DNA of 17,241 nucleotides from an uncultured Clostridia bacterium (GCA_937877675.1 CALEIS010000140.1:1-17241), one strand, 5' to 3'; counted from the stretch's first letter, positions 1 through 9,499 are shown. Made by a program: numbers and translations. Notes: generated from the letters alone by a model not told the origin.

Positions 1-228
1 TCAAATAAAGCAACAAATAGTTTAATGATGAGTGATGGAACAAGAGTGGATACTTCTAGTCTTGCAAAACTTGGATATACTACTATGGTTTCACAGAGTT
101 ATCTAGAAGATTTAATAAACGCTGGTGTGCTTGATTTGGAAATTAGGGACGGAACATTAGTGTATGTAAAAGGTCCAAATTATATGAGTGAGGCAGAGTA
201 TAAAAAGAGAAAGCATGTTGGAAAGTAG
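1..228 (+). CDS. 3' end of an unidentified phage gene (5' truncated)
   Basis: The reading frame is open from base 1 and ends at TAG 226-228, giving the last 75 residues of a protein that begins outside the window. The tail is hydrophilic and ends in a basic run (KKRKHVGK). I do not recognise the family. The stop lies 10 bases before the ATG of the giant virion protein, and that gene's ribosome binding site overlaps the stop, so the two are co-transcribed and probably translationally coupled. From the context (directly before an ejection-type protein, tail fibre and lysis genes) a head-tail or tail structural protein is likely, but this is inference from gene order only. Confidence 0.6.
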   Translation, partial: SNKATNSLMMSDGTRVDTSSLAKLGYTTMVSQSYLEDLINAGVLDLEIRDGTLVYVKGPNYMSEAEYKKRKHVGK

Positions 229-238
229 GTGTGATACT

Positions 239-3200
239 ATGAGTTTTGATAGTGAACGTCTTATTGAAGTTTATAACAAACGAAAGAAACGAGAAGCGAT
301 AGCAAAGAAAAATGAGCAAATTCTCAAAGAAGCTGTTCCAACTTATGGTTCGATGCAAGCGTATGACATAGTTAATAAAAATAAAAAGCCATTGAGTACG
401 GAATTTGATGCACCTATAAAGCCAATATATACTTCTGCACCTACACCTACAACAAAAGAGAAAACAGGGCTAGACTTTTTCTCAAAAGGTGCTTTTAGTG
501 ATGGTTATCAAGCAGGTGACATAACCAAAACCATTCTCGGCACAGCAGGTGATGTAGGCGTTGGTTTGTTTAAAGGACTTATCAATCTTGCCGAAGGTGT
601 AACCGATACTGGTGCATATCTTGTGTCGGATGTTGCGGATTTGTTTGGTGCTGATAACTTTGCAAGGGATTTTAGAGAAACTGCCTCAACATCATCACTT
701 GCAGATGATGTTGTTGCACCGATTGGCGATTGGTTAGATAAATACTCATTGATAGGTGAAACAACAGATTCAATAACTGAATCCATTGGTTATATAAGCG
801 GTGTATGGGCTACTGGTGGTGTGGCAGAAGGTTTAGGTGCATCTCCAACATTAGTGACAACGATATTAAGAGGTACAAGTGGTTTTGGTTCAGGAAGAAA
901 CGAAGCATATCTTGAAGGCTCTGACGATGGGGATGCGATTGCACACGGACTTATATCATCAGGTGTTGAAGTTATATCTGAAATGCTGTTCAGTGGTATG
1001 GGTAAAGGCGTAAAAGCACTTGGTTTTAGCAAAGGTTTATCAAATGCAGATGATATGTTGGCAAAGACAATCACATCTAATTGGAAAAATAAAGCCTTGT
1101 CTAACTTTGCACAATATGGCATTAAGGCATCAGCAGAAGGTGTTGAAGAAGTTGTTTCTGGCTTCGGTCACGCAGTGAGTAAAAAACTTACATATATGTC
1201 GGATGAAGAATTTAGTGAGTTGCTTAAAGATGAGAATCTTCTCGAACAGTTTATAGTCGGTACAATAACATCAGCAGTAATGCAAACTGGTGACTTGTAC
1301 AGAGCAAATGCGACAGGCAGAGATTTCATTAGTGGGCTAACCACAAACGAACAATCAGTTGTTGAGAAAGAGTTTGAAAACCGTATAGCAGAACAAGAGA
1401 CGGATGGCAAAAAGTTATCTGCAAAAGAAAAGAATAAAATTTATGATGATGTTGTTTCCGACCTTAATAAGGGACGAATAGGTATTGATACTATTGAAAG
1501 TGTACTTGGTGGTGAAACCTTTAAGACATACAAGGATACTGTTGACAGTGAAACAAAGCAGATAGAATTATTAGAAAAAGAAAAGGACTTTTTGCAAAAA
1601 GAAAAAGCAAAGCTTGAAGAAGCAAATAACACAATAGGAAATGCTAAAAGGTATGAGGCAATCGAGAAAAGAAATGCTGAAATCGAAAAACAGTTGAAGG
1701 ATATTGAAAACAAATCCAAAAAGTTTGACCTTAAAAAACAACTTGGTGATGAAGTGTTTAATATTGCAAAAGATAGCCGACTTGTAGAAAGTTTCAACGA
1801 GAAATCTCGCAGAAGTCAGACCTTCGAAGCTGACCTTACACAATACGATGAAAAGTACCAAGGCACATACAAACGTGCTATGGAAAGTGGAATACTTAAT
1901 AACACAAACAGAACACACGAATTCGTTGACATGATTGCAAAATTAGAAGCGGATAAGGGTGTTCTTTTTGATTTCACCAACAATGAAAAGATTAAGGAAA
2001 CAGGCTTTGCCATTGAAGGTAAACAGGTTAACGGATATGTGCAGGGAAATAATATCTCTATCAATATCGATTCAACCTCTGCTCTCAATAAAGTTGTCGG
2101 CCACGAGATTACACATATCCTCGAAGGCACGGAGCTTTATACGGAACTTGCTAACATTGTTAAGCAATATGCCACAACAAAAGGTGAATATGATAGCAAA
2201 TTGCAATCGATTGCAAAGCTTTATGAGGGTATAGAAAATGCCAATATTGAAAACGAGCTTACTGCAGATTTGATTGGCGAATATCTTTTTACTGACCCTG
2301 AATTCGTAAAGAGATTATCAATAGAGCAACCTACTTTGTTTAAGAAAATTTTCAATGAAATCAAGTATCTTTGCAAGGTTGCCACTGCAGGCAGTAAAGA
2401 AGCAAGACAACTTGAAAAGGTTAAAAAGACCTTTGAAGAAGCATACAGACAAAAAAATAACACCGCCACAGACGAAGGTGTGAAGTATAGTGTTGCAAAT
2501 ATAGAAGAAATATTGTATAATAATGATAGTCCTTTATCAATTACTGATAGAGCAAGTACTAATAATAACAGTAGCATAAAATGGGTTTATGATGCCGAGA
2601 TATTTTCTGTTACAGAAAATAAAAAATTCCATCAAAAAATAAGTGAAATCAATCAGGGTAGTGAATCATTCAGCAAAACTGCTAATGACGAGTATATGAT
2701 ACCAATTGAAAATAAAATTATTTTTACTGATGGAAATTATGATTCACCCTATATAAGTGAAGTTGTTGAAGTTTTGACTGATAGTGCTACTGAATTTGAA
2801 GTTATAAGGGAGCGAATATTCAATGTTGAAAAAGGAAAATCCTCGAAGCAAGATGCGGTGCGAACTATTGAACAAGTGTACGGAAATGGGAATATCGTCA
2901 CATACAGAAGCGGAAATGACGGAGTGTATGATTGGCAAAACGGAAAGCGAAAAGGAAAATCTCGCAGTACAGTTATTAGAAATTATCTCAACAAGCAGTA
3001 CCGAAGAGGAAATGATAATCAAAGCGAAAAAATTGAAATAAATAATACAGACCCTATTACGAAGGAATCATCGACAGGTGGTTCCTTTTTTGATGCTTCA
3101 AAAAAAGAAACAAAATTGTCATTAAGCAATGCTAATGATGATATTGCACCTGTGAGAGAACGTAACAATGTTTATGGTGAGGATATTAAGCTTCAGGTTG

Positions 3201-6200
3201 ACGGTCCTGTGCGTGAAGATATTGCACCAATTGCAGAAGATATTAAAAATCAAAACACCCTTGTTATAGACGATGCACCGATTAAAGATGCTTCTTCTTC
3301 AACTCATAATGATTTAGTCAATCAAATGTCTGACATTATGGATGAAACTACTGAAAGTGATGTCAAGTCAAATAATGTTTCACAAGAGTTTATCGAGAAA
3401 AATAATAAATCTTTTGGAATTGAAAAACCAAATGATTATGTTCATGTTCAAAAACAAGTGTTTAACACTCTTAAAAATGAGGGCTTCTTCACTGGTGAAG
3501 ATAATAGCAGAATTGATTACAACGAAGACTCAGGAATGATAATTGAAACCAATAAAAAGGGTATCAAAGAAACATTTAATGGTGATAACTATTCAAACTT
3601 AGGTAAAGAGAAAAAAGCCTTAAAACTTGCTACAATTCGTAAATTACCTGAAATAATTAAGAATGGAAAACTTATTGCTGATGATGTGGATAATTATCAC
3701 AATAAGAGCAGTGTCACTCGTTTTGCATACATTGAATCTGAAATAGAGGTTGACGGTAAAGATGTTTCGGTAAAAATCGACATAAAAAAATCACCGCAAA
3801 AAAATAAATTTTGGGTGCATAGTGTACAGATATTAGAAAAAGCCAATGAACAACCCGCAGTCGCTTCAGGAGCGATTAAACGGGCTAACGATTCATCGGC
3901 TTATGATGATAGTGTACCAAATCCAACTGAAGATGTCAAGGAAGATTTACCTGATTACTTTGTTGATAGTGAAGATAAGCAAGAAACAAAGTTGACACGA
4001 AAGGTGCTCCATTCAAATATTATTGAAGGATTTAAAAGTGCATTTAAAAAATACGGTTTTGACCTTGATGATACTTTAAAAACTGGTAAAAGACACGGTG
4101 AAATCTTCCATGATGATAACACACCTCAAAGAATAATGGAAAAGACCTTTGGTAAAGCAGGTAGAATTCTTGCGGACCTGACTGTAAATAAGATTGCACA
4201 GAATGAAACCGAGGCAATTAAATGGCTTAATAGTTATACAGGTAAAAATGGTCTTTTGAGAAAACTCTCAAAGGAATATCATATTAGGCCCTATAGTAAA
4301 GAAGATGCTGCGGCACAGATGTATTTGGAAGGCTTTTATGTTAATGAAAGTGACGAATATGTCAGATATGGTGATGCAGAGCTTGCGGCAGACTTCCCCG
4401 ATAGAAATGTCAGAGAAAATATCAGACTGTTTGCAAAAGACCCACGCGTAAGAGAGTTTTATGATTCGTCTTTAAATCTTATAAATGAAGCAAGAGTCCG
4501 AAACTGTTATGACCCGATTCCGCGAAGAGATAATTACGCATTGCACTTTAGGGCTATGGAAGATGTTTTTTCAAAAATTGGTGTACCACTTAATCCCAAT
4601 GATATAAAAGCAAAGGATTTGCCAACGGATTTGAACGGTGTTACTGTCGATTTAAAGCCCGGACAACCATATTTTGCGAGTGCTAAACACAGAGTTGGTG
4701 TCAAGACAACTTACAGCCTATTAGGTGGTATGGAACGCTATGCAAACAGTGCTAAAAATCAGATTTATCACATTGATGATATACAAAATTTAAGAGCGTT
4801 AAGAAACTATATTGCAGATTCATTCGGTCAAGCAAAAGGGTTAGAGGGCATTGATGAAATGTCTGCAGCAGAAGGAAAAGAAAGAATAGAGTTAGTTTAT
4901 AACGGACATCTTTCCAATTTTGCTAAATGGTTGAATGAAGAAGCAAATCATGTAGCGGGTAAAACGGCTCTAATTGATAGAGCTATTCACAGAAGAACTC
5001 TTCAATTTCTCAATAAGCTTAATGGAATGGTTGGTAGCAATCAGGTAGGCTTTAATCTTTCATCAAGCTTAACCAATATCATACCGGTTGTTCAGACCTT
5101 TGCGAGAACGAATAAATATGATTTTGCAAAAGCGTTTTCACAGACGGTTCTTAATACGGCCCGACGTTTCAGCGGTAATGATGACGGATTTGCAGAAAAA
5201 AGTCCTGTTATGATTAGACGAAAAGGTGCAGAGAGCTTTGCGAGAACTCCATATCAAAAGATTGCAGATACCGGATATGTTCTTATGAGTGCGGTTGATG
5301 GTGTTGCAACCGAACTTATTGCAAGAACAAAATTCAATGAATATACGCGAAAAGGGATGGATGAGCAGAAGGCTCACATTGAAACTGATAAATGGGTTTC
5401 AAAATTGATGGGCGACAGGTCGCTCGGTCAACAGCCACTCTTGTATAATTCAAAGACTATTGGATTGTTTACCAAATACCAATTGGAAGTAAGAAACCAA
5501 TTGGATAGTATGTTTTATGACACACTTCAAGAAACAAAAGAAAAGTATGAAAATATAGAAAGCAATCTTGAAAAAAACGCAAAAACAGCGGCGAAATATA
5601 CTGCAACACTTTTTGAACTTGCGGTAGCACAACATATCTTTGGTACAGCTTTTGAAGCTATGGCAGGTTATAACCCTGCTTTTGATATTATCGAAGTAAT
5701 AATCAAGGCTTGCGGTTTTGATGATGAAGATAGCGAAGATGACGTGCTTGATAATCTCGAACAAGCCTTTTTTGAATTGCTTGGAGATATGCCATACTCA
5801 AGTTTAATTACAAATGGCGGTAGAATACCAATCAGTTCAGCTTTGCCAATACAAGAAGTGATAATGGGCAAGGACCAAAACGGATATGACTTATCCAGAG
5901 AGGAAAGAAGACTTAAAGCGCTTGAAACACTACCGTACTATTTTTTACCGACAGGTTATGGTCAGCTTAAGAAGACTGTTCAAGGCTTATCGATGTTTGA
6001 TGATGACTTGCCAATTGCAGGTTCTTATACTGATAGTGGTAAACTTCGTTTTTCTGTTGAAGAAACAATGGGTGAAATGCTTAGGGCAGGGTTCTTTGGC
6101 CAATATGCAAGCAAGAATGCACGTCAGTATTTTGATGAAAACAGAAATCCATTGAGTGATAAGAAAACACAAGAACTTATTGACCTTGATGTCCCGATTG

Positions 6201-6865
6201 AAAAATATTGGGAATATCAGGATGGACTTAAAGCACTTGGTGAACACGCAACCTTGAATGAAAAAGGTGACTATATTGCAAATCTTGAAGGCTTTACTGT
6301 TGAACAGAAAAACATTCTTATAAACAATATTGCTGACAGAGATGAGCCTATAGACCTTACAGGATATGAAAACTATTCAAATTTCCAAGAGTTTGATTTT
6401 GCTACACGTTATCCTGAAAAATATGCAGTGCTTCAAGAGTGTGGAATTTCAGTTTCGGAATACAAAGAAAAATATGAAGAATCCGTATTTATGTACACAG
6501 ATGATTTTTCTTGGGCTTCTCAAAATCCTGAAAAATACACACTTTCAAAGGCAGTCACAAGTGATGTAATGAAATACAAACGATACACAAGCGATTTGTA
6601 TGATATAAGAGCTGATAAAGATAAAAACGGTAATTCTATCAGCGGTACTGCAAAGAAAAAGAAAATTGATTATATCAACAGTCTTGATATTGATTATGGA
6701 GCAAAACTTATTCTCTATAAAAGTCAGTATTCGTCTGATGATTCTTATAATGCTGACATCCTTAATTATCTTAATAATAGAAACGACCTTACATATGAGG
6801 AGAAGGTAACAATCTTGAAAGAACTGGATTTCAATGTTGATTCAAATGGTAATGTTTGGTGGTAA
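239..6865 (+). CDS. Giant polyvalent phage virion/ejection-type protein (2,208 aa) with zincin and probable nuclease regions
   Basis: ATG 239 is chosen because AGGTG at 227-231 lies 7 bases upstream; an in-frame ATG at 188 lies inside the previous gene and has no such site. Seen in order: a Gly/Ala-rich amphipathic region (about residues 85-370); a Lys/Glu-rich coiled coil (about 435-505); a zincin motif HEITH at 622-626 followed by an ENELTAD segment at 671-677 that can supply the third zinc ligand; a basic region (about 819-927); a low-complexity linker with repeated DIAP; a region (about 1048-1220) with the pattern of phage toxin-like BECR-fold (barnase/EndoU/colicin/RelE) nuclease domains; and a long C-terminal region (about 1255-2208) of the kind found at the ends of large polyvalent phage proteins. 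Such proteins are thought to be packaged and injected with the DNA. The nuclease and ejection roles are family-level inference; zinc binding is supported by the motif. The next gene follows 14 bases downstream. Confidence 0.8.
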   Translation: MSFDSERLIEVYNKRKKREAIAKKNEQILKEAVPTYGSMQAYDIVNKNKKPLSTEFDAPIKPIYTSAPTPTTKEKTGLDFFSKGAFSDGYQAGDITKTILGTAGDVGVGLFKGLINLAEGVTDTGAYLVSDVADLFGADNFARDFRETASTSSLADDVVAPIGDWLDKYSLIGETTDSITESIGYISGVWATGGVAEGLGASPTLVTTILRGTSGFGSGRNEAYLEGSDDGDAIAHGLISSGVEVISEMLFSGMGKGVKALGFSKGLSNADDMLAKTITSNWKNKALSNFAQYGIKASAEGVEEVVSGFGHAVSKKLTYMSDEEFSELLKDENLLEQFIVGTITSAVMQTGDLYRANATGRDFISGLTTNEQSVVEKEFENRIAEQETDGKKLSAKEKNKIYDDVVSDLNKGRIGIDTIESVLGGETFKTYKDTVDSETKQIELLEKEKDFLQKEKAKLEEANNTIGNAKRYEAIEKRNAEIEKQLKDIENKSKKFDLKKQLGDEVFNIAKDSRLVESFNEKSRRSQTFEADLTQYDEKYQGTYKRAMESGILNNTNRTHEFVDMIAKLEADKGVLFDFTNNEKIKETGFAIEGKQVNGYVQGNNISINIDSTSALNKVVGHEITHILEGTELYTELANIVKQYATTKGEYDSKLQSIAKLYEGIENANIENELTADLIGEYLFTDPEFVKRLSIEQPTLFKKIFNEIKYLCKVATAGSKEARQLEKVKKTFEEAYRQKNNTATDEGVKYSVANIEEILYNNDSPLSITDRASTNNNSSIKWVYDAEIFSVTENKKFHQKISEINQGSESFSKTANDEYMIPIENKIIFTDGNYDSPYISEVVEVLTDSATEFEVIRERIFNVEKGKSSKQDAVRTIEQVYGNGNIVTYRSGNDGVYDWQNGKRKGKSRSTVIRNYLNKQYRRGNDNQSEKIEINNTDPITKESSTGGSFFDASKKETKLSLSNANDDIAPVRERNNVYGEDIKLQVDGPVREDIAPIAEDIKNQNTLVIDDAPIKDASSSTHNDLVNQMSDIMDETTESDVKSNNVSQEFIEKNNKSFGIEKPNDYVHVQKQVFNTLKNEGFFTGEDNSRIDYNEDSGMIIETNKKGIKETFNGDNYSNLGKEKKALKLATIRKLPEIIKNGKLIADDVDNYHNKSSVTRFAYIESEIEVDGKDVSVKIDIKKSPQKNKFWVHSVQILEKANEQPAVASGAIKRANDSSAYDDSVPNPTEDVKEDLPDYFVDSEDKQETKLTRKVLHSNIIEGFKSAFKKYGFDLDDTLKTGKRHGEIFHDDNTPQRIMEKTFGKAGRILADLTVNKIAQNETEAIKWLNSYTGKNGLLRKLSKEYHIRPYSKEDAAAQMYLEGFYVNESDEYVRYGDAELAADFPDRNVRENIRLFAKDPRVREFYDSSLNLINEARVRNCYDPIPRRDNYALHFRAMEDVFSKIGVPLNPNDIKAKDLPTDLNGVTVDLKPGQPYFASAKHRVGVKTTYSLLGGMERYANSAKNQIYHIDDIQNLRALRNYIADSFGQAKGLEGIDEMSAAEGKERIELVYNGHLSNFAKWLNEEANHVAGKTALIDRAIHRRTLQFLNKLNGMVGSNQVGFNLSSSLTNIIPVVQTFARTNKYDFAKAFSQTVLNTARRFSGNDDGFAEKSPVMIRRKGAESFARTPYQKIADTGYVLMSAVDGVATELIARTKFNEYTRKGMDEQKAHIETDKWVSKLMGDRSLGQQPLLYNSKTIGLFTKYQLEVRNQLDSMFYDTLQETKEKYENIESNLEKNAKTAAKYTATLFELAVAQHIFGTAFEAMAGYNPAFDIIEVIIKACGFDDEDSEDDVLDNLEQAFFELLGDMPYSSLITNGGRIPISSALPIQEVIMGKDQNGYDLSREERRLKALETLPYYFLPTGYGQLKKTVQGLSMFDDDLPIAGSYTDSGKLRFSVEETMGEMLRAGFFGQYASKNARQYFDENRNPLSDKKTQELIDLDVPIEKYWEYQDGLKALGEHATLNEKGDYIANLEGFTVEQKNILINNIADRDEPIDLTGYENYSNFQEFDFATRYPEKYAVLQECGISVSEYKEKYEESVFMYTDDFSWASQNPEKYTLSKAVTSDVMKYKRYTSDLYDIRADKDKNGNSISGTAKKKKIDYINSLDIDYGAKLILYKSQYSSDDSYNADILNYLNNRNDLTYEEKVTILKELDFNVDSNGNVWW

Positions 6866-6879
6866 AGGGGGACTGTAAT

Positions 6880-7689
6880 ATGATTCCAAAACAAGACAGA
6901 CAAGGGATAAGAAACTTTGACCAATTAGCAAGAAGATATAATCTGGATGGTGTAAATGAAGATGCAGTTGCAGAGATAGTCAAGCAAATAAGTCAGGTGG
7001 GTCAACACCTGACGATGCTTAACACCACAATTGAACAAAAACTTAATTTCCTACTTTCGAACAATCAATCATGGTTTTTTACGGGTGCTCCAACACTGGA
7101 AAATTATCCTACAGCAGAATGGGTTGATACTACACAAAAAGACATTCATGTTGGTGATTTCTATTATGACATTGACAGTGGAAATGTGTACATATTTACA
7201 AAAAGTGACGATGTATATGAGTGGAAAAGTTGCTTCAGTGGTGGCAAATGTGACGTTGACCACGATGCCTTACGTCAAGAAGGATGGAATGAAGGTTATT
7301 TAGAAGGAATTGCAAAAAGTAAAAAGGTAAAGACAGGCTCATTTATACTTGAAACCGATGAAAGGCAACCAATCATTGAGCATAAATGCAACTTTGTTCC
7401 GTCAGTTTTTATTGTCTATCCAATAACTGATATAAATGATACGGAAACAGTTGTAAGAAGAGCTCTTGGCTGCGTTATAATTAATGACGGTAACTTTAAT
7501 GATTTGAATACCAGTGCTGTGTATAAACCACCACATTTTATTTGGGAACGACAAGATACAGTTACAACCTGGTATGGTGTGTCTGCATATCTTGCTGAAT
7601 TAACCGAAAGCACTGTCACACTTCCTTACCGAAGCGGTACATATATCTGGAAAAAAGGTTATGAATATGGTTGGAAAGCCATTGAATAA
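6880..7689 (+). CDS. Phage tail-fibre / receptor-binding-like protein (269 aa)
   Basis: The start is ATG 6880, with AAAGGGGG at 6864-6871 as a strong ribosome binding site; an in-frame ATG at 6856 lies inside the previous gene. The N-terminal 60 residues are predicted helical and may form a trimerisation coil. Residues about 65-110 carry a WFFTGAP ... GDFYYD ... GNVYIF pattern that recurs in phage tail fibres and baseplate appendages, where a GDxYYDxDTG-like element caps the shaft. The remainder is rich in aromatic and beta-forming residues, as expected of a distal binding domain. It follows the giant virion protein and is closed by a hairpin terminator right after its stop, so it ends the structural transcription unit. 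The role as host-recognition fibre is inferred from these motifs and its place just before lysis genes. No catalytic motif was seen. Confidence 0.6.
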   Translation: MIPKQDRQGIRNFDQLARRYNLDGVNEDAVAEIVKQISQVGQHLTMLNTTIEQKLNFLLSNNQSWFFTGAPTLENYPTAEWVDTTQKDIHVGDFYYDIDSGNVYIFTKSDDVYEWKSCFSGGKCDVDHDALRQEGWNEGYLEGIAKSKKVKTGSFILETDERQPIIEHKCNFVPSVFIVYPITDINDTETVVRRALGCVIINDGNFNDLNTSAVYKPPHFIWERQDTVTTWYGVSAYLAELTESTVTLPYRSGTYIWKKGYEYGWKAIE

Positions 7690-7690
7690 A

Positions 7691-7716
7691 GCATCACCGT
7701 AATTGGTGATGCTTTT
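7691..7716 (+). terminator. Rho-independent terminator after the tail-fibre gene
   Basis: Perfect 8-bp stem GCATCACC (7691-7698) / GGTGATGC (7705-7712) with a 6-base loop, followed by TTTT. It begins one base after the stop codon of the tail-fibre-like gene. Confidence 0.85.
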
Positions 7717-7754
7717 CTATATGGTTTTAAATTAATGTAAAGGTGGTGAATCCA

Positions 7755-8051
7755 ATGCAGTTGAGTGAGATTACATTATCAGAACTTGCAACATTTATAA
7801 GTAAAATGACGATTGTTTTGGCAGTGCTTATTCCTGTTGTTATTGCTGTTGTTGCTATCATCCGTGGTATTAAATGTCTTCTTCGTAGTGAAATGCTTCG
7901 TATATATTATCATAACGAAGAAAAGGAAACAATAAGACAATATGAAATGCAAAACTTTGTGTTGCTGTATAAAGCATACAAGGCACTCCGTGGAAATTCC
8001 TTCATAGACGAAATTTATGAAAAAATTCAAACTTGGAAAATTGTTACATAA
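7755..8051 (+). CDS. Small one-TM membrane protein of the lysis cassette (holin-like, 98 aa)
   Basis: ATG 7755 is chosen because AAAGGTGGTGA (7740-7750) sits just upstream; an alternative GTG at 7743 lies within that site. Residues about 17-36 are one hydrophobic helix followed by a basic stretch (RGIKCLLRSEMLR), so the N-terminus is probably outside and the C-terminal 60 residues cytoplasmic. The C-terminal part resembles a small phage protein common next to endolysins in Firmicutes phages, with a KALLR-type basic start and an 'ALxGN' turn before a last helix. It could be a holin component, an antiholin or a lysis regulator; the sequence does not decide this. A second, more typical holin lies after the endolysin. 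Confidence 0.55.
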   Translation: MQLSEITLSELATFISKMTIVLAVLIPVVIAVVAIIRGIKCLLRSEMLRIYYHNEEKETIRQYEMQNFVLLYKAYKALRGNSFIDEIYEKIQTWKIVT

Positions 8052-8066
8052 ACAGGAGGTAAAACT

Positions 8067-8861
8067 ATGAAAAACTATCTTACATACCCTTGTAAAGTAA
8101 TGAATATTACACAGGGGTACACAGGGAATACGAGCCATAGTCCACACAACACAGGCACACCGAAAGACTATCCATGGGATGAAGCTTGTGAAGGTTCAGG
8201 CAGAAGTCATATGTATTGTCCTTGTGATGAAATGCTTGTTAAAAGGATTTACACCAAGGGTACAAATACAATTTGGCTTGAGAGCACATTGGAAGTTCTT
8301 CTTGCTGATGGGACAAGCGATTTTGTGACTTTGATGGTGATGCATCCAAATGACAGTGACATCAGTCAACTTGAGGTGGGACAGAAGTTTACTCGCGGTG
8401 AAGAAATTTGCAAAGAGGGTACTGACGGTAACGCAACAGGTAACCATTTCCACTTTGCTATTGGTAAAGGCAAAAGTAAAGGTAACGGTTGGGTGCAGAA
8501 CTCAAAGGGTAAATGGGTACTTAATTGTGTTGGTGGTTCTCAAAAACCTGAAACAATGTTTTATATTGACCGTGAGTTTACAACACTTGTCAAAAAGACA
8601 CAGGGACTTATGTTCAAAGACTTACCAAAAGAAGATGATTTTCTTCCTGAAAAAGGTTATCTAGAAAAAGGTGATAACGGTAAGTCAATAGAAATGCTGT
8701 GTGATTTCTTTGCTAATAACGTAAAAGGCAGCTATTTTGGCGACTATTTAGAAGCCTGTGTAAAAGTATTCCAAAAACAAAACGGACTGGAAACAGACGG
8801 AAAAGTTACAGAAATGCTGCTTAAAAAACTTAAAGAAAAAGGTTTCAAAAAAGGAGAATAA
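8067..8861 (+). CDS. Phage endolysin: M23-type metallopeptidase with C-terminal peptidoglycan-binding region (264 aa)
   Basis: AGGAGG at 8054-8059 lies 7 bases before ATG 8067. Residues 1-175 form an M23/lysostaphin-like domain: an N-terminal HNTG...KDYPWDE segment (H27, D34/D38) that would supply the first zinc ligands, and a GNHFHF motif whose H127 and H129 match the HxH of the family. M23 enzymes cut peptide cross-bridges of peptidoglycan. Residues about 195-258 resemble a PG_binding_1 module: GYLEKGDNG near its start, then ACVKVFQKQNGLETDGKVT. No signal peptide is present, so release across the membrane should depend on the holin. It lies between two small membrane-protein genes, and its stop is 2 bases before the holin start. 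Its function as the phage lysin is well supported; the exact bond cleaved is not known. Confidence 0.85.
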   Translation: MKNYLTYPCKVMNITQGYTGNTSHSPHNTGTPKDYPWDEACEGSGRSHMYCPCDEMLVKRIYTKGTNTIWLESTLEVLLADGTSDFVTLMVMHPNDSDISQLEVGQKFTRGEEICKEGTDGNATGNHFHFAIGKGKSKGNGWVQNSKGKWVLNCVGGSQKPETMFYIDREFTTLVKKTQGLMFKDLPKEDDFLPEKGYLEKGDNGKSIEMLCDFFANNVKGSYFGDYLEACVKVFQKQNGLETDGKVTEMLLKKLKEKGFKKGE

Positions 8862-8863
8862 TT

Positions 8864-9163
8864 ATGGAAATCATTAAAAATTACATTATCATCCCTATTA
8901 TTTTAGTGTGCCTTATTGTAGGCTACATACTTAAAAATATTGTCAATACAGACAAAATCAACAAGTTCATACCACTCATTATGGCCGTTCTCGGTGTCGT
9001 TCTAAGCCTTTGGATAAACGAATGGCAGTTTACAATGGACGTGATGCTCGGCGGTCTTGTATCCGGTCTTGCATCCTCAGGTGGGTATGATGGATATAAA
9101 GGGCTTAAGGAATACTTTGGTAATATTGTTGATAAATACTTTTTTAATAAGAAAAACGAATGA
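8864..9163 (+). CDS. Phage holin (99 aa)
   Basis: AAAGGAG within the last codons of the endolysin gene precedes ATG 8864, so translation is coupled. There are two clear hydrophobic helices (about residues 6-24 and 35-51) and a third, weaker glycine-rich one (about 58-71), then a hydrophilic charged tail ending KKNE. The layout, with a short charged turn between helices 1 and 2, an IPLIMAVLGVVLSLW second helix and a GLVSGLASSGGYDGYK segment, matches the A118/Phage_holin_5_2-type holins of Firmicutes phages. These oligomerise in the cytoplasmic membrane to let the endolysin out. It directly follows the endolysin gene, as is usual for this pair. Family assignment is by pattern, not by search. 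Confidence 0.8.
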   Translation: MEIIKNYIIIPIILVCLIVGYILKNIVNTDKINKFIPLIMAVLGVVLSLWINEWQFTMDVMLGGLVSGLASSGGYDGYKGLKEYFGNIVDKYFFNKKNE

Positions 9164-9293
9164 CAGCAAGTTACCGGCAAATAAGCTAACGTGCATATTA
9201 TACTCATTTATGATTGTTAGAGCCTTAAAAACTGCAATTTTGGATATCTTATAACCACGAATGATAATAAGTTGCAAGTTGCAAGCAAGTTAC

Positions 9294-9326
9294 AACGCAC
9301 GGTGTGATTTGTGCGTTATGTTTTTT
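9294..9326 (+). terminator. Terminator of the lysis operon
   Basis: Stem AACGCAC (9294-9300) / GTGCGTT (9311-9317) with a 10-base loop, followed by a run of six T at 9321-9326. It lies about 130 bases after the holin stop and is the first hairpin with a T-tract downstream of the lysis genes. Confidence 0.7.
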
Positions 9327-9433
9327 ACAAGTTGCTGTTTTTATACCATAAAGTTAAATTCATTTAAAAAAACAGCTTGTTTTTGATTTGTTGGTGCAAC
9401 AAGTGAAAAAAGAAATTAAAATTCATTTGTTTT

Positions 9434-9475
9434 TTGATTTGAAATGTACTCTAAACACTATAAAAATACTCTAAA
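9434..9475 (+). promoter_or_regulatory. Possible promoter with flanking 9-bp direct repeats, upstream of the Tad2-like gene
   Basis: TTGATT (9434-9439) and TATAAA (9459-9464) are spaced 19 bases, so this is a weak sigma-A-type match. TACTCTAAA occurs exactly twice, at 9447-9455 and 9467-9475, 20 bases apart and bracketing the -10 element. Such spacing (about two helical turns) would suit a repressor dimer, but no regulator is known. Confidence 0.35.
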
Positions 9476-9499
9476 GTTTTTAATTTACGAGGTATAACT

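Larger units (their letters stand above)
9164..9499. other. 336-base non-coding interval after the lysis cassette
   Basis: No supportable gene on either strand. It contains a cluster of GCAAGTT motifs (9166-9172, 9274-9280, 9285-9291), of which two extend to GCAAGTTAC, then a terminator hairpin (9294-9326), an AT-rich stretch, and the promoter region of the Tad2-like gene with two TACTCTAAA repeats. It marks the border between late phage genes and the accessory genes. Confidence 0.6.

Noticed and set aside
188..238. N-terminal extension of the giant phage protein from ATG 188
   Set aside because: It overlaps the end of the upstream gene, lacks a ribosome binding site, and ATG 239 has a well-spaced AGGTG.
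9166..9293. GCAAGTT repeats as a CRISPR array or replication iterons
   Set aside because: The motifs are only 7-9 bases, irregularly spaced and few; there are no spacers of equal length and no cas or replication gene nearby.
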